Below are positions 6,982 through 11,995 of a stretch of 11,995 bases of DNA, in pieces (positions within the stretch are counted from its first letter, which is position 1; the number at the start of each line of letters is the position of its first letter). The translations under genes and the position numbers were made by a program. Source of the stretch: Spirochaetales bacterium. GTDB taxonomy: Bacteria > Spirochaetota > Spirochaetia > Sphaerochaetales > Sphaerochaetaceae. The stretch is taken from NCBI GenBank assembly GCA_022784805.1, contig JALFYG010000074.1, positions 1 through 11,995 of the forward strand, read 5' to 3'. Under the pieces are notes generated by a model that searched no databases, was not told where the DNA came from, and was given only the letters and a program-made list of their open reading frames with translations.

Positions 6982-7743
6982 ATGAAAGAGCTGATAGTTT
7001 TGTTTTTCGTTCCCTTTGTCGGGACTATGTTGGGTTCCGCTGCTGTTTTCTTCCTTCCTAATGGACTAGGAGCTAAGACAGAGAAAGTCGTCCTAGGCTT
7101 TGCTTCAGGAGTCATGATAGCAGCCTCAGTCTGGTCGCTGCTTCTTCCTGCAATAGAGTCTTCTTCTTATTACACAGCCGCTATCGGCTTCTTGTTGGGA
7201 ATCGCCTTTCTTCTTTTGTTGGACTTTATTGTTCCTCACCTTCATCCTAATTCAGATTCTCCTGAAGGCCCTAAGTCAAAGGTTTCGAAATCTATTCTTT
7301 TGATTCTCTCCGTCACACTTCACAATATTCCTGAAGGAATGGCAGTAGGAGCTTCTGCCGCCGTTTCTTTTGCAACAGGTTCTCCTGTTCCAATGGCTTC
7401 AGCATTGGCTTTGTCTCTGGGTATTGCTCTTCAGAACCTACCTGAAGGCATGGTTGTGGCTATGCCGCTCTTGGATAACGGCAAGAAGAAATGGAAGGCC
7501 TTCGGACTTGGAACCTTGTCAGGAATCGTAGAGCCTATAGGTTCCTTCATTGCATTTATGTTTGTGGCCAAGGTGACGTCCCTATTGCCAATTCTTTTGT
7601 CCTTTGCAGCAGGCGCCATGTTCTATGTGGTGGTGGAGGAGCTTATCCCTGAGATGAGCGAAGGAGACCATTCTAACATAGGAACTGTGGGCGCAGCCCT
7701 TGGTTTTGCCATAATGATGATGTTGGATGGTATTTTTGGCTGA
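6982..7743 (+). CDS. ZIP-family divalent metal transporter (GufA-like)
   Basis: This 253-residue polytopic protein has about eight hydrophobic helices. The family's two metal-binding helices carry LHNIPEGMAVG (around residues 113-123) and LQNLPEGMVVA (150-160). SGIVEPIG (about 180-188) and FAAGAMFYVVVEELIPE (208-224) follow, also characteristic of bacterial ZIP proteins. The variable cytoplasmic loop after helix 3 holds HLHP (86-89), a short histidine pair that may bind metal. By family knowledge it should import zinc, iron, manganese or similar ions across the cytoplasmic membrane; the metal cannot be told from sequence. An in-frame GTG lies six bases upstream at 6976. I choose the ATG because no Shine-Dalgarno sequence exists for either codon and the -10 element places +1 at the ATG. 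It is likely a separate single-gene transcript. Confidence 0.88.
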   Translation: MKELIVLFFVPFVGTMLGSAAVFFLPNGLGAKTEKVVLGFASGVMIAASVWSLLLPAIESSSYYTAAIGFLLGIAFLLLLDFIVPHLHPNSDSPEGPKSKVSKSILLILSVTLHNIPEGMAVGASAAVSFATGSPVPMASALALSLGIALQNLPEGMVVAMPLLDNGKKKWKAFGLGTLSGIVEPIGSFIAFMFVAKVTSLLPILLSFAAGAMFYVVVEELIPEMSEGDHSNIGTVGAALGFAIMMMLDGIFG

Positions 7744-7807
7744 CACTTTTTGAGGTTTAAAAAAATAATTCTTGCTCTATTTGAAAACCCATGTAACAAT
7801 ATCTTCT

Positions 7808-7885
7808 GTTGCAGATGAAAGGACTGCAACTCCCTAAAGGGGACAAGGAGGTTGCCGCTGAGATAGAATTCCAGCGGTATTTTTT
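7808..7885 (+). ncRNA. Candidate small structured RNA, unassigned
   Basis: This is the structured part of the roughly 280-bp gap between the ZIP gene and the lipoprotein gene. GTTGCAG (7808-7814) pairs perfectly with CTGCAAC (7824-7830). TCCC (7831-7834) can pair with GGGA (7840-7843), and the segment ends in an intrinsic terminator. A weak promoter, TTGCTC (7772-7777) with AACAAT (7795-7800) at 17-bp spacing, would start RNA near 7807. An alternative fold pairs GCAAC-TCC (7826-7833) with GGAG-GTTGC (7847-7855), competing with the first hairpin. AAGGAGG at 7845-7851 has no usable start codon after it. I do not recognise the RNA family. The segment could instead be merely the 3' untranslated region of the ZIP mRNA. 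Confidence 0.3.
7854..7885 (+). terminator. Intrinsic terminator
   Basis: GCCGCTG (7854-7860) pairs with CAGCGGT (7872-7878, one G-U pair) and is followed by A and six T residues (7880-7885). It ends either the ZIP transcript, whose stop is 110 bp upstream, or a separate small RNA. The remainder of the gap, 7886-7972, shows nothing I can name. Confidence 0.7.
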
Positions 7886-7972
7886 GTATAGTAGGGTGGA
7901 GTATCGTTATAAAGCAGGGAAAAAGTGAAGTAAATCTTGATGATGCTTTATTTTCTCCTCTTTGTGACATAC

Positions 7973-8003
7973 TTGCACCAACTGCTGTTTTGTTTGCTAT
8001 AAT
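7973..8003 (+). promoter_or_regulatory. Promoter of the repeat-containing lipoprotein gene
   Basis: A perfect TATAAT at 7998-8003 is preceded by TGC (7995-7997), forming an extended -10. TTGCAC at 7973-7978 is a possible -35, though the 19-bp spacer is long. Transcription should start near 8010. This rules out the upstream in-frame TTG at 7990 as a start and gives a leader of about 13 bases containing the AAGGGG ribosome binding site. Confidence 0.75.
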
Positions 8004-8022
8004 TAGCAAAAAGGGGATGTCT

Positions 8023-8997
8023 GTGAAAAGAATAGTTCCTATATTGTTATTGATATGTCTCTTAGGTGTTTCTTGCGGAACATCAAGGTTTACTTTTGAC
8101 CGAACTGAAAAGAATATTACTGAGCTTGGCGGAACCTACAACAAAGAAGTAGGCGAAGAGATTTCCAAAATCTACAAAAATGGTGGAATTGAGGAAGTCA
8201 TTAACACTGTGTACCAGGTTGACTATGCGGGAGGAGATCCTTACATAGTAGTCGAGGGCTACCTTGGAGAAGACGCCTTGGAAGAGTTCAAGAAGGTCGT
8301 GAAGGAGCTTAAGCTGGAGATCGAGGATCTGAGAAAGGGTGTAAACCTTGAGAAGGATCAGGTAGGTGGAAACGAAGGTTTGGCTTTGGCTGTCCTGAAT
8401 GATACATACCCGGAGGGTCTTGTAATTGAGGCTCTTGGCGGAATGGACAAGAAGAATACTCAGGACTTTAAAGCACTCTTGGATGAAAAGATTGCAATGC
8501 GCGACGAGTTGAGAACTGTTCTCGATGAACTTGGAATCGAAGGCATCAAAGAAGCTTTGGTCAATGGCGAATACACAGAAGATGATATAGAAACATACCT
8601 TGGTAAGAGTACCCTGGATGATGCAAAGCTTATGTTTGCAAAGGAAACAGGTACAGATGGCTTTGTTCCTGTGGCTAAGACAACTGGAAGCACCGGCATG
8701 GAGTTTGTTGCCCATAAGACAGGAGAAGAAGTAAAGGTGGAAGATGAAGAGATGCCTATCATCAACTACATCGTCATCGTCCTCATTGTCGTTGCACTTG
8801 TCTATGTCTTCTCTGCTGTGGCAAGAAGCTCTTATAGAAGACCGCTCTCTCCACTTATTTCTCTTGTGATTGTAGCCGTCATAGCCATCGTAGCCATTGC
8901 TGCGGCTATTGTCCTTCTTGGATGGTCTCCATACTGGCTTGGCTTCTTGCTAGCTCTTCCTGCTTACTTCATTCTCACAGTAGAAACGAAGAGTTGA
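8023..8997 (+). CDS. Putative membrane-anchored lipoprotein with three internal repeats
   Basis: I do not recognise this 324-residue protein. It starts with a lipoprotein-like signal peptide (MKRIVPILLLICLLGVSC, candidate lipidated Cys18). A charged, largely helical region up to about residue 245 contains three tandem repeats, beginning near residues 54, 115 and 170. Each shares a Gly-x-Glu start, a Tyr-x-x-x-Ile/Val-x-Glu-x-x-Leu-Gly core and a following acidic/Lys helix. Three hydrophobic helices end the protein (about 247-267, 277-300 and 303-320). GTG at 8023 is chosen because AAGGGG (8011-8016) lies six bases before it. The in-frame ATG at 8017 touches that site, and TTG at 7990 is upstream of the predicted transcription start. 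The protein probably sits in the inner membrane with the repeats in the periplasm. Its 3' end overlaps the convergent ROK gene by 23 bp. Confidence 0.82.
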   Translation: MKRIVPILLLICLLGVSCGTSRFTFDRTEKNITELGGTYNKEVGEEISKIYKNGGIEEVINTVYQVDYAGGDPYIVVEGYLGEDALEEFKKVVKELKLEIEDLRKGVNLEKDQVGGNEGLALAVLNDTYPEGLVIEALGGMDKKNTQDFKALLDEKIAMRDELRTVLDELGIEGIKEALVNGEYTEDDIETYLGKSTLDDAKLMFAKETGTDGFVPVAKTTGSTGMEFVAHKTGEEVKVEDEEMPIINYIVIVLIVVALVYVFSAVARSSYRRPLSPLISLVIVAVIAIVAIAAAIVLLGWSPYWLGFLLALPAYFILTVETKS

Positions 8998-10027
8998 GCT
9001 GGATCTGGTATAGCTTATCCAGAATCTCTCTGTGATAGAAAAACTCATCAAGGGCAATGAGGCCTGCGCCTTCCAAAAGCGCCTTATCTGCCTTTTCAGA
9101 TTTAATGACAGTGGCACTTCTTCTTTCTGGAGGGAGTGCCATTCTCATTTTGTCTTCTACGGATGCATAGAGATCCTTAGGCATATTTGACATCTCTCCG
9201 GTGATCATGACGCTATCAGCCCCTGTTGCCTGGAGCGCTTCCGAGAGGGCGAAAGCCATGGCAGATGAAACGTCATCCACAGCCAAGAGTCCCTTTTCTT
9301 CAGTCAAGAGACGCCTATATTGATTAATTCCTGTGGTTTCTTTTATTACCCTGCCTGATGCCACTGCAGATAAACATCCATCCCCGCCGCAACTACACTT
9401 TATGCCTTTTGTGACTTTCATGTGCCCGAAGGATGGGATTGATAATACTCCTCCCTTTGGCCATGAGGCCTCTATTTCATCTCCCCAGGAAACAAACAGA
9501 GTGTTTTTGAGGTCATCTCTTCCTTCCATCTCGCCCTTGGCTTGGGCTTCGGCTTTTGTTTTATAGATTACCGGCCAAGGGAAAACATCCTTTGGAATGT
9601 CATTCTCCGTTCCAATGACAGTGACTCCGAAGACTCTTGGATTATCTTGAGTCATCTTTTTTACAAAGGAGCCTATATACTCTCCAAGACTATCGTCATT
9701 GGGGAATCTTTCATATCTCAAGACGTTTCCTTTCAGATCAGATGCGCTGGCGACTACATTTGAAGAAGAGAAGATGAAAGAGAATACTCTTCCACCATTT
9801 TTCTCTATGGAAAGAATAGTTGCAGGACGGCCTTGGGTGGAATTATCCAGAGGGCCCTGGACAACAAAACCTTCCTTGATAAGGGCGTCTGTTATCTCTG
9901 AAACCGAGACTTTGTTGATCAATAATTCCCTTGATAGCTCTGCACGGGACATATCCCTCTTTCTCAGAGCATCAAGCACTTTCAATCTATTTATCTTTCT
10001 TGCGTTATCGGGTCTTGAGAAGTCCAT
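8975..10027 (-). CDS. ROK-family transcriptional regulator
   Basis: This 350-residue protein has the NagC/XylR arrangement: an N-terminal winged helix-turn-helix (about residues 11-58, with LRKRDMSRAELSRELLINKV and a second helix SVSEITDALIKEGFV) and the wing GRPATILSI, followed by a ROK domain. The ROK zinc site is visible as GHMKVTKGIKCSCGGDGC: His202, Cys211, Cys213 and Cys218. The sugar-binding and catalytic signatures are eroded. FSFIFSSSNVV (82-92) stands where D-x-G-x-T would be; SFGH replaces the E-x-GH sugar contact; and GCLS replaces GCLE. It is therefore a regulator and not a sugar kinase, and may not bind a standard sugar. Targets are unknown; the convergent lipoprotein gene and divergent htpG are neighbours only. 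No Shine-Dalgarno precedes the ATG: a TGATATAAT element six bases upstream predicts a leaderless mRNA. Confidence 0.9.
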   Translation of the reverse strand: MDFSRPDNARKINRLKVLDALRKRDMSRAELSRELLINKVSVSEITDALIKEGFVVQGPLDNSTQGRPATILSIEKNGGRVFSFIFSSSNVVASASDLKGNVLRYERFPNDDSLGEYIGSFVKKMTQDNPRVFGVTVIGTENDIPKDVFPWPVIYKTKAEAQAKGEMEGRDDLKNTLFVSWGDEIEASWPKGGVLSIPSFGHMKVTKGIKCSCGGDGCLSAVASGRVIKETTGINQYRRLLTEEKGLLAVDDVSSAMAFALSEALQATGADSVMITGEMSNMPKDLYASVEDKMRMALPPERRSATVIKSEKADKALLEGAGLIALDEFFYHREILDKLYQIQLNSSFLL

Positions 10028-10033
10028 AGACGC

Positions 10034-10042
10034 ATTATATCA
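10034..10042 (-). promoter_or_regulatory. Extended -10 promoter of the ROK regulator gene, leaderless
   Basis: Read on the minus strand, TGATATAAT (10042 down to 10034) is a consensus extended -10. The six bases GCGTCT then lead directly to the ATG at 10027, so the predicted +1 is the A of ATG. At 17-bp spacing the -35 position reads CCCCTA, which is not a -35 element, so the extended -10 must carry recognition. No ribosome binding site is present. Confidence 0.65.
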
Positions 10043-10113
10043 AAAAAAGCGAAGAGTAGGGGGAAATAGAGATTTCTTATTGTGTCTGTAGTTGATGTTT
10101 TTATGTGAAAGTA

Positions 10114-10142
10114 TTGCCGTCTTGCGTTTTCATTATTAAATT
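10114..10142 (+). promoter_or_regulatory. Weak candidate promoter of htpG
   Basis: TTGCCG at 10114-10119 and TAAATT at 10137-10142 are separated by 17 bp, with three and four consensus matches. TTGCGT at 10122-10127 is an alternative -35 without a good partner. The 141-bp gap between the divergent ROK and htpG genes contains no CIRCE element (TTAGCACTC-N9-GAGTGCTAA). Confidence 0.3.
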
Positions 10143-10168
10143 ACACTCTTAGACAACATGGAGGAATT

Positions 10169-11995
10169 ATGTCTAACAAGAAGTTTAAGACAGAAGTTGC
10201 CGATCTATTGCAACTTCTTATCCATTCCCTTTATTCAAACAAAGAGATTTTTTTACGTGAACTTATTTCCAACGCTTCAGATGCCATTGATAAGCTAAAG
10301 TATCTGTCAATGGTCGACGGCCCGTTAAAGGGTTATTCCTTCGACCCGAAGATTCAGATTTCCTTCACAGAAGAGGGAGAGAGAATCCTTAAGATCAGTG
10401 ATAACGGCATCGGAATGAACGAGGAAGATCTTAACAATAACCTGGGTACCATCGCTTCTTCAGGTACAAAGAAGTTCTTGGCTACTTTGAGCGAAGATGC
10501 AAAGAAAGACTCTAACCTCATCGGTCAGTTTGGTGTTGGTTTCTACTCGGCATTTATGGTTTCAAAGAAGATTGAAGTCATCTCCAGAAAGGCTGGAGAG
10601 GATCAGGCTTACATCTGGTCCAGTACAGGTGAGAATTCATATTCAATCGAGAACGCAGAGAGGGAAGAGCAGGGAACCACAATTATTCTTCACCTCAATG
10701 ATGATGACACTACTTATGCAACACGCTGGACTCTTGAGAGCCTTATAAAGAAGTATTCAGACCACGTTGCTTATCCTATCTATCTTGAGTATGACCAGAC
10801 TCACTACGAAGATGAGAAGGATGCTGACGGAAATCCAAAGAAGACAATCGAACATAAGAACGAACAGATTAACTCCTGCTCTGCTCTTTGGAGAAGAAAT
10901 AAGAGTGAACTGAAGGAAGAGGATTATAAGGAGTTCTATAAGAACAACTATAACGACTATGAAGATCCTCTTTTCTATATCCACACAAAGGCTGAAGGAA
11001 CAACAGAGTACACAACTCTCTTCTATATTCCTGCCACAGCTCCAATGGATATGAACTATGCCGACTATAAGCCAGGAGTAAAGCTCTATGTAAAGAGAGT
11101 CTACATCACAGATGATGACAAGACTCTTCTCCCTACATATCTTAGATTCGTAAGAGGTATCATAGACAGTGAAGACCTTCCTCTTAACGTCTCCAGAGAG
11201 ATTCTCCAGGAGAACAAGATCATGAGCACTATCAGAAATGGTAGCGTCAAGAAGCTCCTGGGTGAGTTTAAGAAGATGGGTGAGAACAATCCTGAGCTCT
11301 TCGAGAAATTCATCAAGCAGTACAACAGACCTCTTAAGGAAGGACTCTACTCTGATTATGCAAACAGAGACACTCTCTTGGAAATCGTAAGATATAAGTC
11401 CAGCGAGAAGGATGGCTATGTATCATTGAAAGAATACAAAGAGAGAATGAAGGAAGGTCAGAAGGCCATCTACTACATTGCTGGAGGAAAGGAGAGCATT
11501 CTCAAAGCTTCTCCACTTGTAGCAGCATTCAAGAAGAAGGGATATGAAGTCTTGATCCTGGATGAAGACATCGATGAGTTCGTCATCTCCACAGTTCCTG
11601 AGTATGATTCTGTTCCTCTCAAGGCCATTAACCGCTCTGATGCCATGGATGATATCCAGACAGAAGAAGAGAAGAAGGAGCTTGAAGGTAAGGCTGCTGT
11701 TGCAGAAAAGATCGCTACGGCTCTTGGTGACAAGGTCAAGAAGGTCATTGCTTCAGCTAGACTCGGAGATGCTCCAGCTTCCGTCATCATGGATGAAAAT
11801 GATCCATCAATCGAGATGCAGCGCTTGATGAAGCAGATGGGTGGACCGGAAGAGGAGATCAAGCCTATACTCGAAATCAATCCTTCTTCAGCTTTCATCA
11901 AGAGAATTGAAGAAGCAGACGAAGAGAAGGCAAAGGTTCTTTCCGAGGTGCTTCTTGGTCAGGCATTGTTGCAGGAAGGCGTCATGCCATCAGAC
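10169..11995 (+). CDS. htpG: Molecular chaperone HtpG (bacterial Hsp90), 3' end cut by window
   Basis: The frame is open from the ATG to the window edge, giving 609 codons. HtpG is usually 610-650 residues, so only a short C-terminal piece is missing. The N-terminal GHKL ATPase motifs are intact: FLRELISNASDA (residues 28-39, catalytic Glu31, magnesium-binding Asn35), SDNGIGM (77-83), GTIASSGTKK (93-102) and IGQFGVGFYSAF (118-129). The middle domain has YVKRVYITDDDKTLLPTYLR and GIIDSEDLPLNVSRE, which includes the conserved catalytic-loop arginine. The C-terminal dimerisation segment is present in part. It is a cytoplasmic ATP-dependent homodimeric chaperone for late folding and stress. GGAGG at 10160-10164, four bases before the ATG, supports the start. 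It is divergent from the ROK regulator gene. Confidence 0.97.
   Translation, partial: MSNKKFKTEVADLLQLLIHSLYSNKEIFLRELISNASDAIDKLKYLSMVDGPLKGYSFDPKIQISFTEEGERILKISDNGIGMNEEDLNNNLGTIASSGTKKFLATLSEDAKKDSNLIGQFGVGFYSAFMVSKKIEVISRKAGEDQAYIWSSTGENSYSIENAEREEQGTTIILHLNDDDTTYATRWTLESLIKKYSDHVAYPIYLEYDQTHYEDEKDADGNPKKTIEHKNEQINSCSALWRRNKSELKEEDYKEFYKNNYNDYEDPLFYIHTKAEGTTEYTTLFYIPATAPMDMNYADYKPGVKLYVKRVYITDDDKTLLPTYLRFVRGIIDSEDLPLNVSREILQENKIMSTIRNGSVKKLLGEFKKMGENNPELFEKFIKQYNRPLKEGLYSDYANRDTLLEIVRYKSSEKDGYVSLKEYKERMKEGQKAIYYIAGGKESILKASPLVAAFKKKGYEVLILDEDIDEFVISTVPEYDSVPLKAINRSDAMDDIQTEEEKKELEGKAAVAEKIATALGDKVKKVIASARLGDAPASVIMDENDPSIEMQRLMKQMGGPEEEIKPILEINPSSAFIKRIEEADEEKAKVLSEVLLGQALLQEGVMPSD
10192..10218. 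repeat. 9-9-9 inverted repeat inside htpG 5' coding region
   Basis: AGAAGTTGC (10192-10200) and GCAACTTCT (10210-10218) are perfect inverted repeats separated by 9 bp, spanning codons 8-17 of htpG. The geometry equals that of CIRCE but the sequence does not. The repeat may be a chance product of conserved codons. Confidence 0.4.

Noticed and set aside
7845..7854. AAGGAGG followed by TTG as a possible translation start
   Set aside because: The TTG is directly adjacent to the site and its frame (TTG CCG CTG AGA TAG) stops after four codons.
7815..7928. Short 37-codon open frame starting ATG within the candidate RNA segment
   Set aside because: No ribosome binding site precedes it, no -10 lies at leaderless spacing, and it runs through the hairpin and terminator. 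A frame of this length is common by chance.
7623..8009. 128-codon minus-strand open frame across the ZIP 3' end and the gap
   Set aside because: Half of it is antisense to a confident ZIP gene, it has no recognisable motif, and no ribosome binding site is evident.
7990..8022. Upstream TTG (7990) and ATG (8017) as starts of the lipoprotein
   Set aside because: 7990 lies upstream of the predicted transcription start set by TATAAT at 7998-8003, and 8017 directly abuts the AAGGGG site. GTG at 8023 has proper spacing and gives a clean signal peptide.
8999..9022. CTGGAT...ATCCAG hairpin as a terminator for the lipoprotein gene
   Set aside because: Only 6 bp with a 12-base loop and no T-run on either strand, and it lies within the ROK coding sequence.

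Overview
The window looks like chromosomal DNA of a diderm bacterium of moderate GC content. The best guess is a spirochaete of the Treponema/Sphaerochaeta kind. The pointers are a BMP/PnrA-type nucleoside receptor resembling Treponema TmpC, a signal peptide ending in a 'VFAQGASES'-style junction, a lipoprotein with a loose spirochaete-like lipobox, and an HtpG with the conserved GHKL motifs. This assignment is inference: no rRNA or other phylogenetic marker is present. There is no mobile element, CRISPR array, tRNA or rRNA.

Region 1 (1-6959) is a nucleoside uptake and salvage locus. It starts with the 3' end of a nucleoside hydrolase, followed 12 bp later by a trimeric purine nucleoside phosphorylase (PNP). 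A bidirectional terminator separates PNP from a convergent flavodoxin-like gene. A palindrome-rich intergenic region then leads into a four-gene ABC importer: periplasmic binding protein, a double-domain ATPase, and two permeases. The ATPase and permeases are coupled by ATGA stop/start overlaps. A strong hairpin sits between the binding protein and the ATPase. Imported nucleosides would be cleaved inside the cell by the hydrolase and the phosphorylase to give free base plus ribose or ribose-1-phosphate.

Region 2 (6960-8997) holds a ZIP-family metal transporter, a gene-free stretch of about 280 bp with a hairpin-rich candidate small RNA ending in an intrinsic terminator, and a putative lipoprotein. 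The lipoprotein has three tandem repeats and three C-terminal membrane helices; I do not recognise it.

Region 3 (8975-11995) holds a ROK-family transcriptional regulator on the minus strand, overlapping the lipoprotein tail to tail by 23 bp. Divergent from it is htpG (Hsp90), which runs off the right edge.

The most interesting signals are regulatory. Two genes, ZIP and ROK, have an extended -10 element (TGATATA[A/G]T) followed by exactly six bases and then the ATG, which predicts leaderless mRNAs. A 13-bp perfect inverted repeat and neighbouring palindromes lie between the flavodoxin-like and receptor genes. The lipoprotein's triple-repeat architecture is the best candidate for an undescribed protein family. 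No clearly novel multi-gene system is visible.
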